A stretch of 64,000 bases of DNA from Vibrio coralliilyticus ATCC BAA-450. Lineage in GTDB: Bacteria > Pseudomonadota > Gammaproteobacteria > Enterobacterales > Vibrionaceae. Both the position numbers and the translations under genes were made by a program. Positions 44,081 through 52,666 of the stretch are shown in pieces. The notes beneath the pieces are model-generated. The model was not told the origin of the DNA, did not search any database, and saw only the letters and a program-made list of their open reading frames with translations. Positions within the stretch are counted from its first letter, which is position 1, and every line of letters begins with the position of its first letter. The DNA lies in assembly GCF_000176135.1 (NCBI RefSeq), contig NZ_ACZN01000017.1:620001-684000 (forward strand). The letters are read 5' to 3'.

Positions 44081-45772
44081 ATGACCATCGAATTTTCTGA
44101 CTTCTCTTTTAGGTACGAGTCACTGGATAGACCGACGCTAAAACATATCAATCTAAGGATAGAGAAAGGAGAGAAAATCGTCATTATTGGCCCGAGTGGT
44201 AGTGGAAAATCTACGCTAGGCCAATGCCTTAACGGGCTTATCCCCCATTCCATTTCCGGCGAGATATCCGGTTCTTTGGCCTTGAATGGTCAGGACGCAT
44301 CACAATGGGAACTACACCAGTTTACCGAGCAGATAGGCACTGTTCTTCAAGATACCGACAGCCAGTTTGTTGGCCTTAGTGTCGGTGAAGATATCGCCTT
44401 CGCTCTCGAGAACCAGTTGGTATCGAATATCGACATGTACCCAGTCGTTAAATCAACGGCTCGAATGGTAGAGCTTGAAGATATGCTTACCCGTTCTCCC
44501 CATGATTTATCGGGCGGACAGAAGCAGCGTGTTTCTCTAGCGGGCATTCTCGTCGATGACGTCGATACACTACTGTTCGATGAGCCTCTTGCAGCGTTAG
44601 ACCCTAAGACAGGCCGCAAGACTATTGAAATCATTGACCAACTTCATAAAGAGAGCGGCAAAACCACCATCATCATTGAACATAGGCTGGAGGATGTTCT
44701 CCATCGCTCTGTAGATAGAATTATCCTGATGGAACAAGGGGAAATCGTAGCGGATATGACGCCAGATGCCCTACTCGCATCATCACTTCTGGAAAAACAC
44801 GGAATCCGCGAGCCCTTGTATTTGTCTGCACTTAAAGCAGCCAACGTTGTACTCAGTGATGAGGACAAACCATCCACATTAGGTGGAATTAATCTTGAGC
44901 AACATGCCAAGCAATTCTCTCATTGGCAATGCGACCTGGCAGTAGCATCAGCACAATCAAACACACCCTTACTTTCCATTAATAATTTGACTTATTCCTA
45001 TGATGGTGAAAAGAACGCTCTTGAAGGTGTGAGTTTCGATATTCATCAGGGCGAGTTTGTGTCGATTCTTGGTAAAAACGGCTCAGGTAAGTCAACCATC
45101 ACCAAGTTAATCATGGGTGTCATCGAACCTGATGCCGGCAGTATAGAAATGCGCGGCCAAGATTTATCAACACTGTCCATATTTGAACGAAGCCAGAAAA
45201 TTGGTGTGGTCATGCAGAACCCAAATCACATGATTTCACACCATATGATTTTTGATGAAATCGCATTCGGACTGCTCAACCAAGGTCTGAATGAAAAAGA
45301 GATTGAGCAGAAAGTACTTCGTGTGCTCGAACTATGCGGGCTAAACAAATATCGCCATTGGCCGATTTCAGCTCTGAGCTATGGACAGAAAAAGCGAGTC
45401 ACTATTGCTTCTATTTTGGTTCTTGAACCGGAGCTGCTCATTCTTGATGAGCCGACGGCTGGCCAAGATTATCGCAACTACACATCAATGCTCGACTTTA
45501 TCCAGACACTCAACAAGGAGCTAGGTATCACCGTTGTGATAATTTCTCACGACATGCACTTAGTCTTAGAGCATACTCAGCGCTCGATTGTAATAGCGGA
45601 TAGCCGTTTGATTGCCGATGCCCCAATGACCCATGTATTTTCTCAACCTGACTTGCTCAACCAAGCTAACCTGACGACAACCAGTTTGTACGATATGGCG
45701 GTGAGGCTCGACGTTGCAGACAAAAACCAGTTTATGCAGCATTTCATAAAGCTGGAGCAGCGAGTCGCATGA
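44081..45772 (+). CDS. ECF transporter duplicated ATP-binding protein (EcfA-EcfA' fusion)
   Basis: The 563-residue protein contains two complete ABC ATPase domains in tandem. The first has Walker A GPSGSGKST (near 33), signature LSGGQKQR (near 141) and Walker B LLFDEPLAALD. The second has Walker A GKNGSGKST (near 330), signature LSYGQKKR (near 436) and LLILDEPTAGQD. It energises the ECF transporter. It is six bases after the S component gene and overlaps the T component gene by four bases. Confidence 0.93.
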   Translation: MTIEFSDFSFRYESLDRPTLKHINLRIEKGEKIVIIGPSGSGKSTLGQCLNGLIPHSISGEISGSLALNGQDASQWELHQFTEQIGTVLQDTDSQFVGLSVGEDIAFALENQLVSNIDMYPVVKSTARMVELEDMLTRSPHDLSGGQKQRVSLAGILVDDVDTLLFDEPLAALDPKTGRKTIEIIDQLHKESGKTTIIIEHRLEDVLHRSVDRIILMEQGEIVADMTPDALLASSLLEKHGIREPLYLSALKAANVVLSDEDKPSTLGGINLEQHAKQFSHWQCDLAVASAQSNTPLLSINNLTYSYDGEKNALEGVSFDIHQGEFVSILGKNGSGKSTITKLIMGVIEPDAGSIEMRGQDLSTLSIFERSQKIGVVMQNPNHMISHHMIFDEIAFGLLNQGLNEKEIEQKVLRVLELCGLNKYRHWPISALSYGQKKRVTIASILVLEPELLILDEPTAGQDYRNYTSMLDFIQTLNKELGITVVIISHDMHLVLEHTQRSIVIADSRLIADAPMTHVFSQPDLLNQANLTTTSLYDMAVRLDVADKNQFMQHFIKLEQRVA

Positions 45773-46608
45773 ATACCTCAAAAATGAAGTTTGGTATCAG
45801 TTATGTAGATACTCAATCTCCTTTGCATCAACTGAACGGCATCACAAAATTTCTGTTATTTATCGCTTGGGTCACGGTGGTGCTCACCACTTTCGATTTG
45901 CGCCTTATTTCAGCCCTGATAGCAGGCGGGTTATGGTTGCTAGCAAGCACCAAAGTGCCATTTAGAGTCTACAAACCGTTATTGATAGGAACAGGTGGAG
46001 TGCTGATGCTAAATGCACTCTTTATGTTCTTACTAGCGCCACAACAAGGTAGTGAGTTGCTGGGGAGTACGAACGTCATCCTTAACCTTCCTGGCCACTA
46101 TGCATTAACACAGGAAACTCTGTTTTATTTGGTAACGGTGACTCTTAAGTACTTTAGCATGTTCCCAGTTGCGCTGGCGTTTGTCTTCACAACCCACCCA
46201 ACTGAGTTTGCAGCGAGCCTTAACCGTATTGGCGTGCCTTATAAAATTGCATACGCCGTCAGCCTGACATTACGCTATCTACCTGAAGTAAAAAAAGATT
46301 TCATCAATATTATGCATGCCCAACAAGCACGAGGGTTGGATATATCCAAAACTGCGCCGCTATTTAGCCGAATGAAAAACGTCGCCAACATCCTTGGGCC
46401 ATTGATCTTCTCTAGCTTGGAGCGAGCAGATGAAATCTCTAACGCAATGACACTGCGCGGATTTGGTCGCCACAAACGACGCAATTGGTATAGCCAGAAA
46501 CCTCTTTCCCGCGCAGACAGATACTGTCTCACTGGTATCTTCGTCATTGTAACTCTAGCCATAGTCAAAAGAGCGCTAGAACCCCAGTTGTTCTGGTATC
46601 CATTCTAA
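45769..46608 (+). CDS. ECF transporter transmembrane component EcfT
   Basis: The 279-residue protein has five or so membrane segments and the two coupling motifs of EcfT, QARGLD (near residue 186) and LRGFGR (near 230). It links the ATPase to the S component. Its start overlaps the stop of the ATPase gene (ATGA). It ends the operon with a terminator 11 bases on. Confidence 0.92.
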   Translation: MNTSKMKFGISYVDTQSPLHQLNGITKFLLFIAWVTVVLTTFDLRLISALIAGGLWLLASTKVPFRVYKPLLIGTGGVLMLNALFMFLLAPQQGSELLGSTNVILNLPGHYALTQETLFYLVTVTLKYFSMFPVALAFVFTTHPTEFAASLNRIGVPYKIAYAVSLTLRYLPEVKKDFINIMHAQQARGLDISKTAPLFSRMKNVANILGPLIFSSLERADEISNAMTLRGFGRHKRRNWYSQKPLSRADRYCLTGIFVIVTLAIVKRALEPQLFWYPF

Positions 46609-46618
46609 ATTCCTCTCT

Positions 46619-46643
46619 AAACCGAGCACTCTGCTCGGTTTTT
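46619..46643 (+). terminator. Intrinsic terminator of the ECF operon
   Basis: AAACCGAGCA / TGCTCGGTTT is a 10-bp stem with a 3-nt loop followed by TTTATT. Confidence 0.9.
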
Positions 46644-46741
46644 ATTATCTACTCTCTTTACGTTATTTTACTCGCTCACTACTCTCCTTTACACATCTGA
46701 CGATAAAATTCATCATATAAATCATTGAGCAAGGATACGTC

Positions 46742-48220
46742 ATGAAGATAAATTACATGGTCATCACCCTGATGGCCTATAGCATCTCTTGGACTAGTTC
46801 AGCCAGCCTGACCTACCCTATTGTTGATACAGGCCAAACAGAATGTTTTGGCATTAAACAAGCGTCTTCGACCTGCCCCACCTCTTCTGCCGACACTTTC
46901 GGTCAGGACGCACAATACGTTGGTAACCATCCCACATACCAAGCTAACATCGACGGCACCGTCACGGATAAGGTGACTGGGCTAGTTTGGTCGTCAACCA
47001 CTGATATCAACAAAGACGGCAAGATCAACGCCGATGACAAGCTCAGTTATCAAGAAGCGCTTGAGTATGTAGACAAGTTACGTCTTGCTGGTTACGACGA
47101 CTGGCGGTTACCTAGTATTAAAGAACTTTACTCGTTGATCTTATTTGATGGTCAAGATCCCAGCGGACTTAAGCAGACTGGCAATATCAAATTGGTGCCA
47201 TTCATCGACGACCAGTACTTTGCAATGAACTCTGGAGACACACTATCAGGAGAGAGGCTCATTGACAGTCAGTTTGTATCGAGCACTAAGTATGTCTCAA
47301 CAACAATGCGTGGAGATGAAACAGTATTTGGCGTTAACTTCATAGATGGTCGAATCAAAGGCTATGGTATTGAAAATCCACAAGGTGGTAAGAAAACCTT
47401 TTATGTTCTAGCTGTACGCGGCAATACTTTGTACGGTCAGAATCAATTCACAGACAACAAAAACGGCACGATCGAAGACACGGCTACTGGCCTGCTATGG
47501 CAACAAAGCGATAATAGAAAGAATGTTAAATTCCCAGAAGCCCTAAGCTACTGTCAGAACTTATCATTCGCAGGCCGAAGTGATTGGCGCTTACCAAATG
47601 CCAAAGAACTGCAATCCATTGTGGATTATTCTCGCTCTCCTAATACATCAAATTCTGCAGCTATAGATCCGATGTTCGAGACCACTACAATTCGCAATGA
47701 AGCAGGACAAACAGACTACGCCAACTATTGGAGCAGTACCACTCACCAGAATTTGCGCAATGGTGCCAATGCGGCTTATATCGCTTTTGGTCGTTCAATG
47801 GGATACATGAACAATCAATGGATAGATGTTCATGGTGCGGGTTCACAACGAAGTGATCCTAAGTCTGGCAGCAGCAACATGTACCCAACAGGTCATGGAC
47901 CTCAGGGAGATGCGGTACGTGTTGAAAACATGGTGCGCTGTGTGGCAGGCGGTGATGTCCAGTTTGTGCAAAACCCACCTCAACATCAACGCATGGCTAA
48001 AGTTTTTACTAACAGTGGGACAAATACCCATTCTATGAAAAGTAGCCGCCCACAAAAAGGGGTCTCAGGCTCAGGAGGGTTACCGCCAAGAATGGATCGA
48101 AATGGTGACGGGAAACTTTCACGCAATGAGGTAAAAGGGCCGTTGAAAAAAGATTTTAGCCGCCTAGACCGGAATAACGACGGTTACCTCACACCAGATG
48201 AAATTCCCCCAAGACGCTAA
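46742..48220 (+). CDS. Secreted Lcl/DUF1566-domain protein with C-terminal EF-hands
   Basis: The 492-residue protein has a signal peptide (about residues 1-21). Two Lcl/DUF1566-type domains follow, each with a TGLVWS or TGLLWQ start, a GYDDWRLPS or GRSDWRLPN motif and, in the second, a YWSSTT strand. The C-terminus has two EF-hand-like calcium loops (DRNGDGKLSRNEV and DRNNDGYLTPDEI); a further DINKDGKINADD sits inside the first domain. It is likely a surface or periplasmic calcium-binding protein; the role is unknown. Confidence 0.82.
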   Translation: MKINYMVITLMAYSISWTSSASLTYPIVDTGQTECFGIKQASSTCPTSSADTFGQDAQYVGNHPTYQANIDGTVTDKVTGLVWSSTTDINKDGKINADDKLSYQEALEYVDKLRLAGYDDWRLPSIKELYSLILFDGQDPSGLKQTGNIKLVPFIDDQYFAMNSGDTLSGERLIDSQFVSSTKYVSTTMRGDETVFGVNFIDGRIKGYGIENPQGGKKTFYVLAVRGNTLYGQNQFTDNKNGTIEDTATGLLWQQSDNRKNVKFPEALSYCQNLSFAGRSDWRLPNAKELQSIVDYSRSPNTSNSAAIDPMFETTTIRNEAGQTDYANYWSSTTHQNLRNGANAAYIAFGRSMGYMNNQWIDVHGAGSQRSDPKSGSSNMYPTGHGPQGDAVRVENMVRCVAGGDVQFVQNPPQHQRMAKVFTNSGTNTHSMKSSRPQKGVSGSGGLPPRMDRNGDGKLSRNEVKGPLKKDFSRLDRNNDGYLTPDEIPPRR

Positions 48221-48229
48221 GGCATAATA

Positions 48230-48262
48230 AAAGGGAGCGCCTGGTACAAAGGCGCTCCCTTT
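48230..48262. terminator. Intrinsic bidirectional terminator
   Basis: AAAGGGAGCGCC / GGCGCTCCCTTT forms a 12-bp stem with a 9-nt loop between the Lcl-protein gene and the convergent PilZ gene. Confidence 0.88.
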
Positions 48263-48277
48263 CTTCGTAATACTTTA

Positions 48278-49057
48278 CTACAGTGTAAATTTTTGGCTCA
48301 TCTGACAAAAGTTGAGCCCTTCAATTAAGCTTGCTACAGGCTCGAGACTACTTTTCTCAAACTGTACTCCGAATTTACAATAGCGGCTGGTCATTTTCAC
48401 GTTTCTGACCACAGCTTCAAGCACTTGAGGCTCTGCAACTTTATCGGTTTCCGTAACTTGGATGCTCAATGAGATAAGATCACCAACTTTATGATTAGTC
48501 AGGTTGCGATCGACAACAATCAAGCAGCCATTACTCGAGATGTCGCGAATCTGACACTTAAAGTGATGAGATTGTGGAGCCAATACCCCTTCTAACGCTA
48601 ACTCTAATCGAGCACTTTCTCTCAACCCAGCAGCAACCTGAGTCGCAGCAGGTAAAGTAATAAGAAATAGACTGTTACCTCCCGCTTCAATCACATATTC
48701 CAGCTTACTCTTAAAGTAAATTCTTGCGCCTTCACCAGCCTCAGAAATGACGCAGGCTTTGATCGCGTAACCGCGCTGAAAAAATACGGCCACTTCTTTG
48801 GGGGAAACCTTTGGCATCTCTAGCAGCATGAGGTTGTTTGAGTGGAGACCAATATATTTGGTTTTGCCTTTAAGGTTTTTGCCCGTTGGGGTGGTGATCA
48901 GGAATGCAACTTCACTCAAGGGCTTAACATCACGGAAAGCATCTTCACCATATTTGATGTTATCAGAAGGCGGTTTGGGAGCTTCTTTAGTCTGGGCAGC
49001 TTCAGCGGAAGATAGCTCGATCACTTCCGCTGTCTCGCTTTGCGTCGCTTCTGTCAT
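48278..49057 (-). CDS. PilZ domain protein (second copy)
   Basis: The 259-residue protein has a charged N-terminal tail, a YcgR-like domain (residues about 45-140) and a PilZ domain with RESAR (near residue 148) and DISSNG (near 176). It is clearly related to the protein encoded at 36764-37501 and is another c-di-GMP receptor candidate. It is divergent from the rsgA leader. Confidence 0.88.
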   Translation of the reverse strand: MTEATQSETAEVIELSSAEAAQTKEAPKPPSDNIKYGEDAFRDVKPLSEVAFLITTPTGKNLKGKTKYIGLHSNNLMLLEMPKVSPKEVAVFFQRGYAIKACVISEAGEGARIYFKSKLEYVIEAGGNSLFLITLPAATQVAAGLRESARLELALEGVLAPQSHHFKCQIRDISSNGCLIVVDRNLTNHKVGDLISLSIQVTETDKVAEPQVLEAVVRNVKMTSRYCKFGVQFEKSSLEPVASLIEGLNFCQMSQKFTL

Positions 49058-49130
49058 TATTCTACTGTGTCCATATAAACCAACTCACATATACAGTTTA
49101 TAAGCAATCACACGGTATCAGCAAGAAAAG

Positions 49131-49159
49131 TTAACATTAGATTTACATTAATTTATAAT
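49131..49159 (+). promoter_or_regulatory. Sigma-70 promoter of the rsgA leader transcript
   Basis: TTAACA (49131-49136) and TATAAT (49154-49159) are separated by exactly 17 bases; both hexamers are near consensus. Transcription would begin near 49166, leaving a leader of about 255 bases before rsgA. Confidence 0.7.
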
Positions 49160-49208
49160 GCGCTTAAAAAAGAGTCGATTAGAAGAACAATCGAGATTAT
49201 AATCTGGC

Positions 49209-49226
49209 TGAGTTTGGCTAAACTCA
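49209..49226 (+). promoter_or_regulatory. Hairpin early in the rsgA leader
   Basis: TGAGTTT pairs with AAACTCA across a 4-nt loop GGCT. It lies upstream of the 15-codon leader ORF. Confidence 0.4.
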
Positions 49227-49261
49227 CCACAAAATCAAACCGAAAAATTTAGGAGGATACG

Positions 49262-49309
49262 ATGATTGTAGCAAGAACCCACCCGGCAGAATTAGTGAAG
49301 ACCTCATAA
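49262..49309 (+). CDS. 15-codon leader ORF upstream of rsgA
   Basis: An ATG at 49262 is preceded by AGGAGG with a 5-nt spacer, a perfect ribosome site and one of the strongest in the window. It reads MIVARTHPAELVKTS then TAA. It lies inside a long leader with several hairpins, 112 bases before rsgA. A leader peptide that senses translation or a small ligand is the natural guess. No similarity to a known leader is recognised. Confidence 0.5.
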   Translation: MIVARTHPAELVKTS

Positions 49310-49406
49310 GTAACAATAGGTTACAGACTTCCCTTCCTTTGCCCGGTGTAATCATACCGGGGTCTAATGACCCTAGCTGACAAATTAATGCAGAAACCCT
49401 TCTGCA
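49310..49406 (+). promoter_or_regulatory. Structured leader with competing hairpins before rsgA
   Basis: Four hairpins follow the leader ORF: GTAAC/GTTAC at 49310-49324; a roughly 8-bp CCCGGTGT/ATACCGGG stem at 49342-49361; GGGTC/GACCC at 49360-49373, which shares two G with the previous stem and so excludes it; and TGCAGAA/TTCTGCA at 49389-49406. The rsgA ribosome site (TGGGGT) follows within six bases and could pair with the CCC runs. This is suggestive of attenuation. Confidence 0.45.
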
Positions 49407-49421
49407 GGTCTGGGGTATACA

Positions 49422-50477
49422 ATGAATATCATTCCCAAGCAGCCGTTGAATTTGCCTCAACTTGGCTGGAATAACTTATTTCAACAACAACTGACACTTG
49501 AAGAACTTGAACACAGCCGCGTTGCGCGCGTAGTAGAGCACCATAGAAGTGGCTACAAGCTGCTCAGCGAAGATGGTGAAACGACGTTAGCCATCCATAA
49601 ATCACTGCCGATGATGACTGTCGGTGACTGGCTTTTGTTAGACAAACAAGGTGGCTTCGAGCGTTTATTGGACCGCCAATCTTTGTTTGCTCGTAAAGCT
49701 GCTGGCAGCAAAGTCGCCGAGCAGCTGATTGCTGCAAACGTGTCCACTTTGTTTATCGTTTGTGCGCTTAACGATGATTTCAATCTAAGCCGTATTGAGC
49801 GCTATCTGGCCACTTCAAACGAAGCCGAGGTCGAGCCTGTCATCGTGTTAACAAAAGCTGACCTAGTCACTGATGCAGAAGAGAAGCGCCAACAAGTACA
49901 ACAACTCGATCCTTTGCTTATGGTAGAAATGCTCAATGCTTTAGATGGAGAGCAATATACATCGCTAAGTAGTTGGTGTAAGTCAGGATCCACTGTCGCT
50001 TTCATGGGCTCCTCTGGTGTCGGAAAGTCGACTTTAGTCAATGGCTTACTAGGCGATTCTGTTCAGTTAACTGGAGGCATTCGAGAAAGTGACAGTAAAG
50101 GACGACACACCACCACTGGCCGTTCAATGCACTTCCTGCCAAGTGGCGGTGTCTTAATTGACACACCTGGAATGAGAGAATTGCAATTGTTCGACTGCGC
50201 GGATGGCGTGGCAGAAACCTTTTCAGATATCGAAGCGTTTGCGGAGAAATGTCGCTTCTCTGACTGCCAACACGACCGTGAACCTGGTTGTGCGGTAATA
50301 AATGCAATCGAGACAGGGCAATTAGAACAGCGAAGGCTGAATAATTATCTGAAGTTGATGCGCGAACAGCAAAGAAATAGCGCTACTTTAGCTGAGCGTC
50401 GCGCTTCTTATAAGCAGCAGACTAAGATGTACAGGAACATTCAAACGGCCAGCCGAAGTCGCAAACAAAGTTTGTAA
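49422..50477 (+). CDS. rsgA: Small ribosomal subunit biogenesis GTPase RsgA
   Basis: The 351-residue protein has an OB fold (residues about 35-100) followed by a circularly permuted GTPase domain: G4 VLTKADLV (near 142), then G1 GSSGVGKSTL (near 196) and G3 DTPGM (near 247). The C-terminal zinc-binding knuckle has CRFSDCQHDREPGC (near 277). It helps mature the 30S subunit. Position on a region resembling the second chromosome suggests this may be an additional copy, but I cannot check the rest of the genome. Confidence 0.93.
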   Translation: MNIIPKQPLNLPQLGWNNLFQQQLTLEELEHSRVARVVEHHRSGYKLLSEDGETTLAIHKSLPMMTVGDWLLLDKQGGFERLLDRQSLFARKAAGSKVAEQLIAANVSTLFIVCALNDDFNLSRIERYLATSNEAEVEPVIVLTKADLVTDAEEKRQQVQQLDPLLMVEMLNALDGEQYTSLSSWCKSGSTVAFMGSSGVGKSTLVNGLLGDSVQLTGGIRESDSKGRHTTTGRSMHFLPSGGVLIDTPGMRELQLFDCADGVAETFSDIEAFAEKCRFSDCQHDREPGCAVINAIETGQLEQRRLNNYLKLMREQQRNSATLAERRASYKQQTKMYRNIQTASRSRKQSL

Positions 50478-50481
50478 ATTT

Positions 50482-50507
50482 AAAAGGGGCTAAACGCCCC
50501 TTTTTTT
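50482..50507 (+). terminator. Intrinsic terminator of rsgA
   Basis: AAAAGGGGC / GCCCCTTTT forms a 9-bp stem with a 5-nt loop, then more T. Confidence 0.9.
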
Positions 50508-50685
50508 GTACAATACTGACAACATAAATAACACAATATTCACATTTTGACATTTCCAATAATTTATCATGCTAAAAATCAATTAATTCTAGACACATTA
50601 TATCAACACGCTAGTATTGTCCCACTCAGTTATCAATAACTGAAATTACTAGAAGTTTATAAAATAATTCATTGCAGGGATAACT

Positions 50686-51903
50686 ATGCAACACAACTCT
50701 ATCTTTGCCCGCTTTGCTCGCGGAAATCTGGTATTACAAATCTTAGCCGGTATCGTCCTCGGTGTAGGCTTGGCAACTGTATCTCCAGAATACGCACAAA
50801 GTGTTGGTTTACTCGGAAGCTTATTTGTCGGCGCATTAAAAGCCGTCGCCCCTATTCTTGTTTTTATTCTGGTTGCTGCATCAATCGCTAATCAGAAGAA
50901 AAATCAGCACACCTACATGCGTCCAATAGTGGTTCTGTACCTTTTCGGCACGCTGACCGCAGCGTTAACCGCAGTCGCACTTAGCTTCATGTTCCCGACC
51001 ACATTGACACTGGTTTCTGGTGCTGAAGGTGCCACCCCACCTCAAGGTATCGGCGAAGTTATGAACACTCTGCTGTTCAAAATCGTTGATAACCCAGTGA
51101 GTGCACTGATGAATGCTAACTACATTGGCATTCTGGCATGGGCGATTGGTTTGGGCCTTGCACTTCACCATGCATCAGGCACAACTAAAGCAGTATTTGA
51201 AGACTTGAGCCACGGTGTCTCTCAAATCGTTCGCTTTATTATCCGTTTAGCACCATTTGGTATTTTTGGTCTGGTGTCTTCAACGCTAGCAACGACGGGT
51301 TTCGATGCTTTGGCAGGTTACGCGCAGCTACTAGGTGTACTGCTAAGCTCAATGTTGTTTATTGCACTAGTCGTAAACCCTATCATTGTTTTGGTCAAAA
51401 CTGGCGAAAACCCTTACCCGCTTGTATTCCAATGTCTACGTGAAAGTGGCGTAACAGCCTTCTTCACACGTTCAAGTGCTGCGAATATTCCAGTAAACAT
51501 GGCACTGTGTGAGAAACTAAAGCTTGATGAAGATACATATTCTGTCTCCATCCCGCTAGGTGCAACTATCAATATGGCTGGTGCGGCAATCACGATCACC
51601 ACATTGACACTTGCAGCGGTTCATACAATGGGTATTGAAGTCGATATTCTGACCGCCTTACTTCTGAGTATCGTTGCTGCTGTTTCTGCATGTGGTGCTT
51701 CTGGTGTTGCAGGTGGATCACTGCTGCTAATCCCATTGGCCTGTGGCCTATTTGGTATTCCTAATGAAATCGCGATGCAGGTTGTTGCTGTAGGCTTCAT
51801 CATCGGTGTAGTTCAAGACTCAGCTGAAACTGCACTCAACAGCTCGACAGACGTTGTCTTCACTGCAGCAGTATGTAAAGCGAAGCAAAAGCAGAACGCT
51901 TAA
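50686..51903 (+). CDS. sstT: Serine/threonine:sodium symporter SstT
   Basis: The 405-residue membrane protein resembles E. coli SstT throughout, including RGNLVLQILAGIVLG at the N-terminus, FFTRSSAANIPVNM (near residue 265) and NMAGAAITITTLTLA (near 295). It takes up serine and threonine with sodium. It is monocistronic with a long A+T-rich upstream region and a terminator. Confidence 0.95.
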   Translation: MQHNSIFARFARGNLVLQILAGIVLGVGLATVSPEYAQSVGLLGSLFVGALKAVAPILVFILVAASIANQKKNQHTYMRPIVVLYLFGTLTAALTAVALSFMFPTTLTLVSGAEGATPPQGIGEVMNTLLFKIVDNPVSALMNANYIGILAWAIGLGLALHHASGTTKAVFEDLSHGVSQIVRFIIRLAPFGIFGLVSSTLATTGFDALAGYAQLLGVLLSSMLFIALVVNPIIVLVKTGENPYPLVFQCLRESGVTAFFTRSSAANIPVNMALCEKLKLDEDTYSVSIPLGATINMAGAAITITTLTLAAVHTMGIEVDILTALLLSIVAAVSACGASGVAGGSLLLIPLACGLFGIPNEIAMQVVAVGFIIGVVQDSAETALNSSTDVVFTAAVCKAKQKQNA

Positions 51904-51928
51904 TCTTCGTTGTTTACACACATATTAG

Positions 51929-51956
51929 AGCCCGGCTACATGCCGGGCTTTTTTTA
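51929..51956 (+). terminator. Intrinsic terminator of sstT
   Basis: AGCCCGGC / GCCGGGCT is an 8-bp stem with a 5-nt loop followed by eight T. Confidence 0.93.
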
Positions 51957-52183
51957 TTCCCTATCCACCACGTGTTCCATAGAAATCGTCGTAACAATTG
52001 CCTTTCAGGAAGTGTCTCCCAACCTTACATATTTCGTCACAAGCTAAAGACTAAACACTGTAGCTCATGTGGTTAAGCCAGATAAATCGACTTAGTTGGT
52101 AAATTAATTTCCATGGCTAATATCTGAACATATACTTAGTGACATAATGCTTATTAATTAACTGCCGTATTTAAGGAAGTTCT

Positions 52184-52666
52184 ATGAGAGGTGTTGTTAT
52201 CGCCTTTGTGCTTCTGTTTAGCACGCCCCTGTTCAGTGCAGAGTTGGTCGTCCGCATGGAAAACCAACAGCCTAAGACTTTGGTTTATGACCAACTGGTT
52301 TCCCAATACCCCCCAATCACCTTCACAACCCAGCTTCCATGGTACCCAGATGCCAATCAATTCACGGGCTTTAGAGTCTCTGACCTGCTCAAGCAGCTTG
52401 GTGTTGAAGACACGCTCGCGGTTTCATTCATTGCTCTTAATGATTATGCAGCCAGTACCACGATCGAAAACATCCTCAAGTATGACCCGATAGTTGCCTA
52501 TAAAATGAATGGCGAGAAAATGAAGGTGCGAAATAAAGGCCCTTATTGGCTGGTCTTTAATTTAGATAAGTACCCTGAGATTGATAACACCGCTTTTCAC
52601 TCTCAGATGGTGTGGCAAATTGACGAGATAAAGATTCACAGATATATCGATGAGAAATCCAACTAG
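52184..52666 (+). CDS. Periplasmic molybdopterin-oxidoreductase-like protein without cofactor cysteine
   Basis: The 160-residue protein has a signal peptide (about residues 1-19). The rest resembles the oxidoreductase molybdopterin-binding fold (FTGFRVSDLLKQLG near residue 63, ALNDYAAS near 85, KGPYWLVFNLDKYPE near 118). It contains no cysteine at all, so it cannot bind a molybdenum cofactor in the sulfite-oxidase way and may be a sensor-type relic. It overlaps the diguanylate cyclase gene by 17 bases, and the two probably form a periplasmic sensing pair. Confidence 0.6.
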   Translation: MRGVVIAFVLLFSTPLFSAELVVRMENQQPKTLVYDQLVSQYPPITFTTQLPWYPDANQFTGFRVSDLLKQLGVEDTLAVSFIALNDYAASTTIENILKYDPIVAYKMNGEKMKVRNKGPYWLVFNLDKYPEIDNTAFHSQMVWQIDEIKIHRYIDEKSN

